Assembly: GCA_028287305.1 (NCBI GenBank)
Contig: JAQBPX010000002.1
Coordinates: 248,001 to 312,000 of the forward strand
DNA: 64,000 nt
Direction: 5' to 3'
Source of the DNA: Gemmatimonadota bacterium
Lineage (GTDB): Bacteria > Gemmatimonadota > Gemmatimonadetes > Gemmatimonadales > Gemmatimonadaceae
Both the position numbers and the translations under genes were made by a program. Under the pieces are notes generated by a model. The model was not told where the DNA came from and did no database searches. It was given only the letters and a program-made list of their open reading frames with translations. Shown piece after piece: positions 55,787 to 64,000 of the stretch. The first letter of the stretch is position 1; every line of letters starts with the position of its first letter.

Positions 55787-58033
55787 TTACGCGCCGAGCA
55801 GGTCCTCGATCCTCACCGGAAGCTCGCGGACCCGGACTCCAGTGGCGTGATACACTGCGGCGGTGATCGCCGCCGCAGTCCCGGCAAGGCCGATCTCGCC
55901 GACGCCGCGCGCACCCATCTCGTTCAGCACCAGGTCCGGATAGTCCAGGAAGGTCACGTCGATCGGCGGCGCGTCGGCGTTCGTGCTCACCATGTAGTCG
56001 GCAAGGTTGCTGTTGATCGGCGCGCCATACCGCTGGTCATAGCGCGACTCTTCCAGCAGCGCCATGCCGATCCCCATCACCACCGCGCCCTCGATCTGGT
56101 TGCGCGCCGGCTTGGGGTTGAGCATGCGGCCCGCGTCGATCACGCTGGTGAACCGCGACACGCGCAGCCGTGCGGTCTGCGGATGCCACGTGACCTCCGC
56201 GAACTGCGCCCCGTAGGAATGCAGCGAATACTTCCTGCTCTCGGCGCCGCCCATCGTGGTCGCCGACTTCCCGTGGCCGATGGCCGAGCGCACGTTGGCG
56301 CGCGCGAGCACGTCGCCGAGCGCGACGCCGGATGACGCTTCACCCTTCCGCTTCACGCGACCGTCCACGAGCTGGAGGTCTTCAGGTTTCGCTCCCTTGA
56401 ACGCGGGATTGGGTCCCGACGTCGCCATGCCGAGCAGTGCCTTGACCGCATCGCGAGCTGCGTTCGACACGGCGGGAATCACGGACGCCGTCACCCACGA
56501 TCCGCCCGAAATCGGACCCATCGGCAGTCTCGTGTCGCCCAGCTGAACGTCTACCCGGTCGATCGCGATGCCGGTCGCCTCGGCGACGATGATCGCGAGC
56601 ACGGTATACGTGCCGGTGCCGACGTCCTGCGTGGCCGTCTTCACGATGGCCGTGCCCTCACGCGTGATCTCCACCGACGCCTGCGCGTCGGAACGCATCG
56701 CGCCCCAGGAGCACGCGGCAACGCCCCAGCCGATCGTCAGGCCGTCACGCTTCATCGCGCCGACAGCCGGGTCGCGCTGCGCCCAGCCGAACTTCTCCGC
56801 GCCCACCTGCATGCACTCGAGCAGGTGCCGCGACGAGAATGGCAGCTTGTTCGACTCGTCCTGCGTGGGCTCGTTGCGCTTGCGCAGCTCGATGGGATCC
56901 ATTTTCAGCGCGATGGCCAGCTCGTCCATCGCGGACTCCATCGCGAACAGTCCGGGCACGGCGCCCGGGCCGCGCATCGCGGTTGGCGTGCCGATGTTCC
57001 CGCGTGAGAGCGCCGACGCCACGCGCAGGTTCGGCACGCTGTACATGAACGGCGTGGCCTCGCCGCAGTCTTCCTTGTAGTCGTCGAGCTCCGACGTCTG
57101 GTTGAGGTACTCGTGGCTGAGTGACACGAGCTTGCCCTCGGGCGTGGCACCGAGGCGGAAGTGCTGCTGCGTGCGCGGCCGGTGGCCGACCGCCTCGAAC
57201 ATGGACTGCCGCGACACTACCAGCTTCACCGGCGCGCCGACTTCGCGCGCCACACCCGCCGCGAGGATGGAGTGGGTCCACGGCCACAGCTTGCCGCCGA
57301 ATCCCGAGCCGAGAAAGTGCGTGATCACGCGCACGTTCTCGACCGGAACGCCGAGCATCTGGTGCAGCACGTCCTGGTGGTTGAGGATCGCCTGCGACGT
57401 CTCGTAGAGCGTGACGTGACCCTTCTCCCACGATGCGACGGTCGCGTGCAGCTCGATCGGGTTGTGGACCTCGGTCGGCGTGATGTAGACCTGGTCGACC
57501 TTCACGGGCGCTGACGCGAACGCCTTGTCGGCGTCGCCGCGCTCGCTCTCCACCTTCATCGGCTTGTCGGCGCCGAGCTGCTTCCCCACGTTGTGCGCCG
57601 CCGCCGCATACTGCACGCGCACAGCGTCGGCAGCGGCCTTCGCCTGCTCCATGGTCTGCGCGACCGCGACCGCGACGTACTGGCCGTAGTATCGCACCTC
57701 GTCGTCCTCGAAGGGCGGGCGCTTCTCGTCGATCAGGCCGCTGAACCCCTTCGGTGGTGCAGTGCGGAAGAACGCCTTGATGTTCCCGCGATGGTACACG
57801 GCCTTCACGCCCGGCAGCTTGCGCGCGGCGTTCGCGTCGATGGACACGATGCGGCCGCGCGCGATGGTGCTGCGCACCGGGATCGCGAACAGCATCCCGG
57901 GGAGCGCGATGTCGGAGGTATACACCGCGCGGCCCGTCACCTTGAGCGGCCCGTCGATGCGCGGCAGCTTGCCGCCGAGCACCTTGGGCGTCTCCGGTGC
58001 GCCGACCGGGTTGGAACCCCTGGCGGCGCTCAT
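55787..58033 (-). CDS. Molybdopterin-binding subunit of a xanthine dehydrogenase-family oxidoreductase
   Basis: 748 residues from the ATG at 58033. Family motifs: GRAVYTSDIALPGMLFAIPV near the start, FLGSGFGGKLWPWTHSILAA for the molybdopterin site, TAMRGPGAVPGLFAMESAMD and the C-terminal GARGVGEIGLAGTAAAITAA with the catalytic Glu. It would hold the molybdenum cytosine dinucleotide cofactor and hydroxylate an aldehyde or heterocycle. The gene is last in the order 2Fe-2S, FAD, Mo, as in PaoABC, and overlaps the FAD subunit by 4 nt. Confidence 0.95.
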   Translation of the reverse strand: MSAARGSNPVGAPETPKVLGGKLPRIDGPLKVTGRAVYTSDIALPGMLFAIPVRSTIARGRIVSIDANAARKLPGVKAVYHRGNIKAFFRTAPPKGFSGLIDEKRPPFEDDEVRYYGQYVAVAVAQTMEQAKAAADAVRVQYAAAAHNVGKQLGADKPMKVESERGDADKAFASAPVKVDQVYITPTEVHNPIELHATVASWEKGHVTLYETSQAILNHQDVLHQMLGVPVENVRVITHFLGSGFGGKLWPWTHSILAAGVAREVGAPVKLVVSRQSMFEAVGHRPRTQQHFRLGATPEGKLVSLSHEYLNQTSELDDYKEDCGEATPFMYSVPNLRVASALSRGNIGTPTAMRGPGAVPGLFAMESAMDELAIALKMDPIELRKRNEPTQDESNKLPFSSRHLLECMQVGAEKFGWAQRDPAVGAMKRDGLTIGWGVAACSWGAMRSDAQASVEITREGTAIVKTATQDVGTGTYTVLAIIVAEATGIAIDRVDVQLGDTRLPMGPISGGSWVTASVIPAVSNAARDAVKALLGMATSGPNPAFKGAKPEDLQLVDGRVKRKGEASSGVALGDVLARANVRSAIGHGKSATTMGGAESRKYSLHSYGAQFAEVTWHPQTARLRVSRFTSVIDAGRMLNPKPARNQIEGAVVMGIGMALLEESRYDQRYGAPINSNLADYMVSTNADAPPIDVTFLDYPDLVLNEMGARGVGEIGLAGTAAAITAAVYHATGVRVRELPVRIEDLLGA

Positions 58034-59040
58034 GAGGCGGCCATCCCGGTGGCGAGTCGCAGCGCGTGCGCCAGGCACCGTTGCGCCAGCTCCACCTTGA
58101 ACCCGTTCTCGCTTTGTGGCTTCGCATCGGCGAGCGCGAGCTTCGCCGCCCGCACGATCGTCGCTTCATCCACCGGCGCGCCAGCCAGCGCCTGTTCGGC
58201 GGCCGTCATCCGCCACGGCTTGGTGCCGATGCCGCCCATCGCGATGCTCACGTTGCCGAATCGCCCGCCGCTCACCTCGACGATCACCGCCGCCGACGCG
58301 AGTGCGAACTCGTACGACGCGCGGTCGCGCAGCTTGAGGTAGCGCGACGTCGCGCCGGCGCGCGGTGCGGCTAGCGTGACGTGCGTGACCAGGTCGCCCG
58401 GCTCGAGCACCGTCTCGCGATGCGGCGTGTCGCCGGGCAACAGGTGGAAGTCCCGGAAGGGAATCGTGCGCTCCCCCTTGCTCCCCTGCACCTGCACCGT
58501 GGCATCGAGGGCGGCGAGCGCGACGTTCATGTCGGAGGGGTTGGTCGCGATGCACTGCGGGCTGGTGCCGAGGATCGCGAGCGAGCGGTTGTCGCCGGCG
58601 ATCGCCGAACAGCCGGAGCCTGGCTCCCGCTTGTTGCACGCCATGGCGGTGTTGCGGAAGTACATGCAGCGCGTGCGCTGCAGCAGGTTGCCGCCGGTGG
58701 TCGCCACGTTGCGGAGCTGGGCCGATGCGCCGGAGAGCAGCGCCTCCGAGAGCACGCGATAGTCCTTCATCACGGTCGCGTCGTGCGCGAGCGCGGCATT
58801 GCGGACCAGTGCGCCGATGCGCAGGCCGCCATCGGGCATGTGCTCGATGGCGTTGAGCGCGAGGTGGTTGATGTCGACGAGCCTCGTGGGATGCTCGACG
58901 TTGAGCTTCATGAGGTCCACAAGCGTGGTGCCGCCGGCCAGGAAGCGGACGGGCGCGCCCTGCTGCGCGGTCGTCGCCTGTGCGCCGATCCCGATGGCCT
59001 CGGGGATGGTGCGGGCGCGAGTGTACTGGAAGCGTTCCAT
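58030..59040 (-). CDS. FAD-binding subunit of the molybdenum hydroxylase (PaoB-like)
   Basis: 336 residues. The CO-dehydrogenase flavoprotein fold is marked by FLAGGTTLVDLMKLNVEHP near 33-51 and TTGGNLLQRTRC near 114-125. Four Cys (C125, C135, C144, C163) lie where PaoB (YagS) of E. coli binds an extra [4Fe-4S] cluster, so electrons may pass through that centre. It overlaps the Mo subunit by 4 nt and follows the 2Fe-2S subunit by 2 bp. Confidence 0.93.
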   Translation of the reverse strand: MERFQYTRARTIPEAIGIGAQATTAQQGAPVRFLAGGTTLVDLMKLNVEHPTRLVDINHLALNAIEHMPDGGLRIGALVRNAALAHDATVMKDYRVLSEALLSGASAQLRNVATTGGNLLQRTRCMYFRNTAMACNKREPGSGCSAIAGDNRSLAILGTSPQCIATNPSDMNVALAALDATVQVQGSKGERTIPFRDFHLLPGDTPHRETVLEPGDLVTHVTLAAPRAGATSRYLKLRDRASYEFALASAAVIVEVSGGRFGNVSIAMGGIGTKPWRMTAAEQALAGAPVDEATIVRAAKLALADAKPQSENGFKVELAQRCLAHALRLATGMAAS

Positions 59041-59042
59041 GG

Positions 59043-59696
59043 TCAGCCCTGCCTCATGGGAGAGTTGCCTCGCACGTCCTGGATGGCCGCAACGATGTTC
59101 GGATAGGCGCCGCAGCGGCAGATGTTGCCGCTCATCAGCTCCTTCACGTCGCTGTCCCTCGGGCCGCACGGCTCCTTCATCAGCGCGACCGCCGACATGA
59201 TCTGTCCCGACGTGCAATAGCCGCACTGGTAGCCGTCGTGCGCCACGAACGCCGCCTGCATCGGGTGCAGGGCGTCGGGCGATCCGATCCCCTCGATGGT
59301 GGTGATGTCGTCGCCCTCGTGCATGAGCGCGAGGCGCAGGCAGGAGTTCACGCGCTCGCCATTCACGTGGACCGTGCACGCGCCGCACTGCCCGTGGTCG
59401 CAGCCCTTCTTCGTGCCGGTCAGGTGCACCGACTCACGCAGCGTGTCGAGCAGGGTCGCGCGCGGGTCGATGCGCATCCTGAGCGTGGCGCCGTTGACCC
59501 GGAGTGCAATCGGCACGGTGCCCGGAATATCCGGCGCGGCGTCCGTCGCCTCGGGTACGCCCTCCGCCAGCGCGGCTGCGAGCGGAATCGAGGCGGCCAC
59601 TCCGGCGATGCCCGCGGCTCCCGCGCGCGTGAGGAAGTTGCGCCGCGTCAGCCCACTTGGGGCGTCGTCGTGGTCGGGGGCGTCGGGATCGTGCAT
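59043..59696 (-). CDS. 2Fe-2S subunit of the molybdenum hydroxylase (PaoA-like), Tat signal
   Basis: 217 residues. A twin-arginine signal (LTRRNFLTRAGAAGIAGVAA) precedes two [2Fe-2S] domains: the plant-type one with KKGCDHGQCGACTVHVNG and the helical one with GYQCGYCTSGQIMSA and NICRCGAYPNIV. The signal would carry the assembled complex to the periplasm, as for E. coli PaoABC. First gene of the three-gene operon. Confidence 0.95.
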   Translation of the reverse strand: MHDPDAPDHDDAPSGLTRRNFLTRAGAAGIAGVAASIPLAAALAEGVPEATDAAPDIPGTVPIALRVNGATLRMRIDPRATLLDTLRESVHLTGTKKGCDHGQCGACTVHVNGERVNSCLRLALMHEGDDITTIEGIGSPDALHPMQAAFVAHDGYQCGYCTSGQIMSAVALMKEPCGPRDSDVKELMSGNICRCGAYPNIVAAIQDVRGNSPMRQG

Positions 59697-59835
59697 GGGG
59701 GCTCCTCACTGTTGGCAGTTGCAGTCCGCTGCCCGTGAGGAATAGCGCCTCGGGAGCCTCGTGGCGAGCGGGCTCGAGTGCATCGCCTTGCCATTGGTCG
59801 CAGCTTCGTAGTGAAATACAGCCCAGTCCCTTTGT

Positions 59836-59981
59836 GGTAGTTTAGGGTAGTTTAGGCGCTGCTAGGCTAAAGTCTCTCATGATTGTTCGCTGTTCGAGCC
59901 TCCAGCCACCATGCCCAGCACGATTTCACGGTTTAGGGTAGTTTAGGGAAGTTCACCAAAATATTCCAAAGATCCCTAAAC
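59836..59981. repeat. Phased GGTAGTTTAG repeats before the AAA ATPase gene
   Basis: The 293-bp gap between the PaoA-like gene and the ATPase contains GGTAGTTTAG at 59836-59845, 59846-59855 and 59937-59946, a shortened copy (GGTTTAG) at 59930-59936, and an inverted CCCTAAAC at 59974-59981. As a result the 17-mer starting GTTTAGGGTAG occurs at 59840 and 59931. The unit length is one helical turn. The rest of the gap shows nothing else recognisable. Confidence 0.85.
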
Positions 59982-59982
59982 T
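59952..59982 (+). promoter_or_regulatory. Candidate promoter of the AAA ATPase gene
   Basis: TAAACT (59977-59982) ends 7 nt before the ATG at 59990 and overlaps the inverted repeat half-site; a weak TTCACC lies 19 bp upstream. A leaderless, self-regulated transcript is possible. Confidence 0.35.
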
Positions 59983-59989
59983 TGTTCAA

Positions 59990-61189
59990 ATGGACCGAAC
60001 CCACAATCCCTTCGCGCCCGGCGCCGGCACGCGACCGCCGGAATTGGCCGGACGGGAGCAGATCATCGAGGACGCCACAGTAGCGCTCGCCAGAATCAGG
60101 GCGGGACGCGCTGCGCGAAGCCAGATGCTGCTTGGCCTCCGAGGGGTGGGAAAGACAGTTCTCCTGAACGAGATCGGGCGAATCGCAGAGGATCAAGGCT
60201 ACCGGACGGTCGATCTCGAGGCGCCGGAGCATCGACGGCTGGCTGACATGCTCGTTCCACCGCTCCGGCTGCTCCTCAACAGGCTCAGCACGGTCGACAA
60301 GGCCAGAAGCATCGCGACCCGGGGACTGCGAGGACTTCAGGGGTTCGCGAGCGTCTTCAAGGTAAAAATGGGAGAGGTGGAGGTCGGAGTCGCCGAGCCC
60401 GGCGTCGCCTCCTCAGGAGACCTGGAGACTGATCTCGCAGACCTGCTGCTCATCGTGTCGGAGGCCGCGCGAGCAGCCGAGACCTCCGTCGCGCTCCTCT
60501 TCGACGAAGTTCAGTACCTTGCTCCGGAGGACCTGGCTGCCCTGATCGTCGCCATCCACAAGATTGGCCAGCGGGGGCTACCGCTCATCTTTTTCGGCGC
60601 AGGACTGCCATCACTCGCCGCGCTCGCGGGCGAGGCGAAGTCGTACGCCGAGAGGCTCTTCGACTATCCGGACGTCGGTGCACTGAAGGATAGCGACGCT
60701 GAACGTGCCATCCGGGGCCCGCTGCGCAGTGAGGGAGCCGAGATCGAGCCCGATGGGCTCTCCGCAATCGTCAAGCGCACCGAAGGCTACCCATACTTCC
60801 TGCAGGAGTGGGGGGCGAACGCGTGGGACGTCGCCGCAGGCTCGCCGATCACGCTGTCGGATGTCGAGCGAGCGACCACCGTTGCCTTGCGCAGGCTGGA
60901 TGAAGGCTTCTTTCGCGTGCGCCTTGATCGACTGACGCCCAGGGAGAAGGACTACATGCGCGCGATGGCCGAGTTGGGGCCAGGCCCGCACCGGAGCGGC
61001 GACATCGCCGCGACACTGGGCGTCAAGGTCACATCCGTCGGGTTTGTCAGGAAGGAGCTGATTCGAAAGGGCATGGTGTACAGCCCGCAGCATGGTGACA
61101 CGGCGTTCACGGTCCCGATGTTCGATGCCTTCATGAAGCGCTCCATGCCGGACTGGATCGCACCGAGTCGTCGAGCCCCCGACAGCTAG
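59990..61189 (+). CDS. Orc1/Cdc6-like AAA family ATPase
   Basis: 399 residues. It begins MDRTHNPFAPGAGTRPPELA, then a P-loop GLRGVGKT at 49-56, Walker B VALLFDEVQYL near 165-175 and sensor-region GLPLIFFGAGLPSLAAL. After a helical lid (~240-310) the last ~80 residues form a winged helix (LTPREKDYMRAMAELG, then IAATLGVKVTSVGFVRKELI). The overall plan matches archaeal-type Orc1/Cdc6 ATPases, and stand-alone bacterial members of this kind are widespread but uncharacterised. Helically phased repeats lie directly upstream and may be its own binding sites. No mobile-element genes are adjacent. Confidence 0.85.
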   Translation: MDRTHNPFAPGAGTRPPELAGREQIIEDATVALARIRAGRAARSQMLLGLRGVGKTVLLNEIGRIAEDQGYRTVDLEAPEHRRLADMLVPPLRLLLNRLSTVDKARSIATRGLRGLQGFASVFKVKMGEVEVGVAEPGVASSGDLETDLADLLLIVSEAARAAETSVALLFDEVQYLAPEDLAALIVAIHKIGQRGLPLIFFGAGLPSLAALAGEAKSYAERLFDYPDVGALKDSDAERAIRGPLRSEGAEIEPDGLSAIVKRTEGYPYFLQEWGANAWDVAAGSPITLSDVERATTVALRRLDEGFFRVRLDRLTPREKDYMRAMAELGPGPHRSGDIAATLGVKVTSVGFVRKELIRKGMVYSPQHGDTAFTVPMFDAFMKRSMPDWIAPSRRAPDS

Positions 61190-62676
61190 CGTCGCGGGGA
61201 TGTGTCCAGCACACGAACGCGTGCCGCGCCTGCGGAGCGAATCTCGAACCCCGCGCCGGATTCGATCAGGGCAGGAGCACTGACCTCAGCCCACCCGTCC
61301 CCCGCGTTCATCTCTACCTTGCCCGTGACGACGAACACGCAGTGGGTGGCCGGCAGGGCGATCGTACTCCCGCCCTCCATCACGCGATGCTCCCCGCCAT
61401 CGAACCACGCGATCCGCTCCGCCCGCCCGAGATGCGTGAATCGGTCCTGGTTGCGCAGGTACACGTCGAACCGGCGCTGCCCATACAGGGCCCAGAGCTC
61501 CTCCTCGATCGCAGGGTGCACGCGAAGGAACGACTCGAACGCCGAGCGCGTGATGCGCACCGCAACCAGTGCAGTCGCTGAACGCACCGTCGCACTGCGC
61601 GGCTCGCCGGTGAGCAGCGCCATCTCGCCGAAGATGTCGCCTCGGCCCAGCTGGTCGACGACCTGTTCGTCCGCCCCGCTTGGCAGCAGTACGTAGGCCG
61701 AGCCCTGCGAGATGGCGTACATCGCGTCGCCCGGCTCGCCTTGGCGCACGAGCGTGGTGCCACCCTTCACGGAGATCACCTCGGCCGCACTGGCCAGGGT
61801 CGCGATGGCAGGATCAGCGAGTCCGGCAAGCAGCGGAACCGTCCGCAGGAGCGCGCTGACGTCGGGCTTCGGAAGGATGGCCTTCCCGATGCGCGTCTTC
61901 ATCGCCGCACCCCTCACGGAGAGCAGCGTCTTCTGCACGTTGCCGCCGATCACGGCGCGCAGCGTCTTCCGGAACAGCCGGCCATCCAGCTTGATCCAGG
62001 TGAAGATCCCCGCTCCCGTCGTATAGTGCGGGTTCACGCGCAGGAAGTACTTCACGGTCTCCCGCTCCGAGCTGCGCCAGTACGCTTCCTCCTGCTCGAG
62101 CGTCTTCGTGCCGATGTAGTAGCCGCGGACGAGCGGGTGCGCCGGGTCGTAGATCGACTCCGGGCTGGCATGCACGTCCGCGAGCTTGCGCATGAAGGCG
62201 ACCTGCTCAGGCGGCGTCGGCTGGTCCCATCGTGGCCAGTACTCGATGGCGTACCGCGTGAAGAGCGAGTACGACGACGGATGCAGCAGCATGCCCACAT
62301 AGAAGATGTCCCGGTTCGGATGCCGCAGCATCTCGGCCAGGAGTGTCTTCAATCCGAGTGTGATGGTGGACGAGCCGCCACGGTACGCGCGGAGGAAGCC
62401 CGCGTGCGAGTTGAAGGCTGCGAACTTCCGGCCGTTCCGCTCGCCGTAGTCCACCGTGACCTTGAAGAAGCCGACGACCTGACCCGCCGCGTTGCGGAAG
62501 ATGCGGATCTTCAGGACGTCGGGCTGGGCACGGGCGATGTTGTTGAAGAGCCGCTCGCGGTCCTTCACGAGGAACACCTGGCTGACGATGTCCACGTATT
62601 CCTGTGCCAGGCGCGCGCGCGCTTCCGGCTCCATCGCCAGCGGTGAGTACTCCCGCGAGGCCAGGCGTGCGCTCAT
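61186..62676 (-). CDS. Cyclic-nucleotide-binding protein with N-terminal acyltransferase-like domain
   Basis: 496 residues from the ATG at 62676, which overlaps the patatin gene stop (ATGA). A much longer open frame upstream is an artefact of the patatin gene in another frame. Residues ~15-240 resemble a GNAT-type acyltransferase (GQVVGFFKVTVDYGERNGRK, then FLRAYRGGSSTITLGLKTLL), though I cannot align it to a named family. Residues ~280-400 are a cyclic-nucleotide-binding domain (TTLVRQGEPGDAMYAISQGS, then GRGDIFGEMALLTGEPRSAT, where the GEMALLxGEPRSAT phosphate-binding cassette is intact). A final ~85 residues form a cupin-like strand set. Probably a cAMP-gated enzyme working with the patatin. 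Confidence 0.8.
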   Translation of the reverse strand: MSARLASREYSPLAMEPEARARLAQEYVDIVSQVFLVKDRERLFNNIARAQPDVLKIRIFRNAAGQVVGFFKVTVDYGERNGRKFAAFNSHAGFLRAYRGGSSTITLGLKTLLAEMLRHPNRDIFYVGMLLHPSSYSLFTRYAIEYWPRWDQPTPPEQVAFMRKLADVHASPESIYDPAHPLVRGYYIGTKTLEQEEAYWRSSERETVKYFLRVNPHYTTGAGIFTWIKLDGRLFRKTLRAVIGGNVQKTLLSVRGAAMKTRIGKAILPKPDVSALLRTVPLLAGLADPAIATLASAAEVISVKGGTTLVRQGEPGDAMYAISQGSAYVLLPSGADEQVVDQLGRGDIFGEMALLTGEPRSATVRSATALVAVRITRSAFESFLRVHPAIEEELWALYGQRRFDVYLRNQDRFTHLGRAERIAWFDGGEHRVMEGGSTIALPATHCVFVVTGKVEMNAGDGWAEVSAPALIESGAGFEIRSAGAARVRVLDTSPRR

Positions 62677-64000
62677 CGGCTGAACGCCGAGAGGTCGGCG
62701 TGCGCGAGTTGCTCCCTGGCGAGAAGGTAGCCCTTCTCGGCGATCGCCTCGATCGCACTGAATCGCGAGGGCGGGTACTCGGCGACGTCGAAGGAGAAGT
62801 GGAGGTCCGCCTCGGCGCTGCGGCGGTCGCCGGAAACGCTTCCGACGGTCGCGGTGCGATAGAGGATGTCGACGATCGACGGCAGGCGCGCGCTCGTGCG
62901 GAAGGGATTCAGGCGGTGCCAGAGCATCGACCAGCCGGAATCCACGCGATCGTTCCAGGAAAGGTCCACGGGCGCCATGCTCCGCACGCCGGCGTCCACG
63001 CTGATCACGCTGCCGGCATAATGCCGCATGAAGACGCCCATCGGTGAGTTGCTCAACACGCCCCCGTCCACAAGGAGGTCGCCATCCACGAACAGCGGCG
63101 GGCCGATCCCCGGGATCGTGCCGCTCGCCCTGACCGCACGCCACAATGATCCACTGCGATGAAACTCCTGTCGCGCGTGGGTGAGGTTGGTGGACGTGCA
63201 GGAGAAGGGAATGGGCAGGTCCTCGATATCCTGCTCGCCGAGCGCGTCGCGCACCAGCGTCTGCAGCTTTCGCCCGCGCACGAGGGCCATCGCGGGGAAG
63301 GTGAAGTCCGACAGCGGCTTTCCGTCCACCCAGATCCGGCGATTCTGCTCGATCATCTTCTCGCAGCTCAGCCCCATGCTGTGCTGCGCGGCGATCAGCG
63401 CGCCCATGCTGGTCCCACAGACACGGTCGATGGGGATCCCCGCCTCCTGCAGCGCACGGATCACGCCGATCTGGACGAAGCTGTGCGCCGCCCCTCCGCT
63501 CAGGACGAGATTGTTCGCCCTGCCGGTCACGATTCTCGACAGTCGCTGGAAGTCCGCGGGTTGGTCCTTCCGCACGTGATACACCTCGTGCAGTGCGAAG
63601 CGCTCCCGCCAGCGCGTGCTGAAGGTGTCGCGCCGGAACGAATGGCCGTGCAGGAGCACGAGGTCTGCAGGCGTGCGGCCCAGCACGGCACCCTGCGTCG
63701 CCGCGGCCGGGTTCTCTTCGGCATTCGCCAACAGCAACACCCGATCCCCCTGCCGGATGCAGCGCTCCTGCCACTCCTCCGACCCGAAGGGACAGACCAG
63801 CAGCACATGGGAGAATCGGTCTTCCTGCGCGTGCAGGTACGCGTTGAAGTCGGCGACGTTACTCTCCGACTGCCTGATGACGCCCACCGATCCGAGCAAC
63901 GTGAGCGCCGCCTCGAGCTTGCGCGACGCGGCGTCCAGGTCGACCGACGGCGTCGCGGCAGCCAGCACGATGGTGGACAGCTTCCTGTCAACCTTCGCGC
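62673..64000 (-). CDS. NTE-like patatin phospholipase (partial, start beyond right edge)
   Basis: At least 442 codons, open to the right edge. The serine lipase elbow GTSMGALIAAQ and catalytic Asp in VDGGVLSNSPMGV are present, as is the oxyanion stretch LSGGAAHSFVQIGVIRAL, although the usual GGGxRG Arg is replaced. The region before it (KVDRKLSTIVLAAATP, then CIRQGDRVLLLANAEENPAA) matches the linker that joins cyclic-nucleotide domains to the patatin domain in NTE/YchK-like proteins, so an N-terminal regulatory domain probably lies outside the window. It is coupled to the cyclic-nucleotide-binding gene downstream. Confidence 0.9.
   Translation of the reverse strand, partial: AKVDRKLSTIVLAAATPSVDLDAASRKLEAALTLLGSVGVIRQSESNVADFNAYLHAQEDRFSHVLLVCPFGSEEWQERCIRQGDRVLLLANAEENPAAATQGAVLGRTPADLVLLHGHSFRRDTFSTRWRERFALHEVYHVRKDQPADFQRLSRIVTGRANNLVLSGGAAHSFVQIGVIRALQEAGIPIDRVCGTSMGALIAAQHSMGLSCEKMIEQNRRIWVDGKPLSDFTFPAMALVRGRKLQTLVRDALGEQDIEDLPIPFSCTSTNLTHARQEFHRSGSLWRAVRASGTIPGIGPPLFVDGDLLVDGGVLSNSPMGVFMRHYAGSVISVDAGVRSMAPVDLSWNDRVDSGWSMLWHRLNPFRTSARLPSIVDILYRTATVGSVSGDRRSAEADLHFSFDVAEYPPSRFSAIEAIAEKGYLLAREQLAHADLSAFSR

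Noticed and set aside
59836-59948. TTTAGGG units as plant-type telomere repeats or eukaryotic contamination
   Set aside because: The repeating unit is the 10-mer GGTAGTTTAG, only a few copies are present, and the flanking genes are clearly bacterial.
62677-63774. N-terminal 366-codon extension of the cyclic-nucleotide-binding gene
   Set aside because: It overlaps the patatin gene in another frame and reads as Arg/Ala-rich nonsense; the ATGA overlap at 62673-62676 gives a better start.

Overview
The window is a 64 kb stretch of very high-GC, gene-dense chromosome from a Gram-negative bacterium. TonB-dependent receptors, a Sec lipobox, several twin-arginine signals and an Asp-box (VPS10/sortilin-like) secreted protein point to a diderm cell. 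The mix of DUF5916 outer-membrane protein, Asp-box protein, an ECF42-type sigma factor with a DGPF protein, a CopC-CopD fusion and ArsR/AHSA1 pairs fits Gemmatimonadota best. That is an inference from gene content, not proof. No rRNA, tRNA, CRISPR array, transposase or phage gene was seen.

Layout. 1-4.2 kb: an edge-truncated ABC exporter, a MATE exporter, a Crp/Fnr regulator and two members of a small uncharacterised protein family. 4.3-7.2 kb: flavin reductase, M28 peptidase lipoprotein and aldo/keto reductase. 7.2-12.4 kb: rsmD, then a probable copper-handling cluster (Cys/His-rich exported protein, TonB receptor, CopC-CopD fusion, YcnI/DUF1775). 12.5-21.4 kb: DUF5916 protein, an ArsR/AHSA1 pair, an ECF sigma factor with its DGPF/YCII partner, and a 10-Asp-box protein. 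21.4-30.3 kb: a multi-PAS histidine kinase, a zinc alcohol dehydrogenase, prfC, a flavoprotein dehydrogenase and a hemolysin-III protein; three large foldback elements lie in the gaps here. 30.3-34.2 kb: one giant secreted nuclease with lamin-tail, Ig-like, PKD and FIMAH-like parts. 34.3-38.3 kb: respiratory complex II operon. 38.4-39.6 kb: a second ArsR/AHSA1 pair and a NUMOD4-like orphan.

39.6-50.1 kb is a tightly overlapping galactoside-utilisation operon: sodium/solute symporter, small membrane protein, LacI regulator, galT, galK, a GH5-like hydrolase and a GH2 hydrolase, behind a promoter that carries a LacI-type operator. 50.1-55.8 kb: small secreted protein, class-C serine hydrolase, DJ-1/PfpI protein and a second TonB-type receptor. 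55.8-59.7 kb: a PaoABC-like molybdenum hydroxylase operon. 60-61.2 kb: an Orc1/Cdc6-like AAA ATPase preceded by helically phased 10-bp repeats. 61.2-64 kb: a cyclic-nucleotide-binding protein with a possible acyltransferase domain, translationally coupled to an NTE-like patatin hydrolase that runs off the right edge.

The least explained items are the ~200-230 bp foldback elements (two homologous copies flank the alcohol dehydrogenase gene; a third shares their 17-bp end), a compact multi-hairpin element at 16.2 kb, the repeat array before the AAA ATPase, and a perfect 16-bp hairpin inside the start of sdhB. Several genes have a -10-like hexamer only 5-8 nt before the start codon, which suggests leaderless transcripts.
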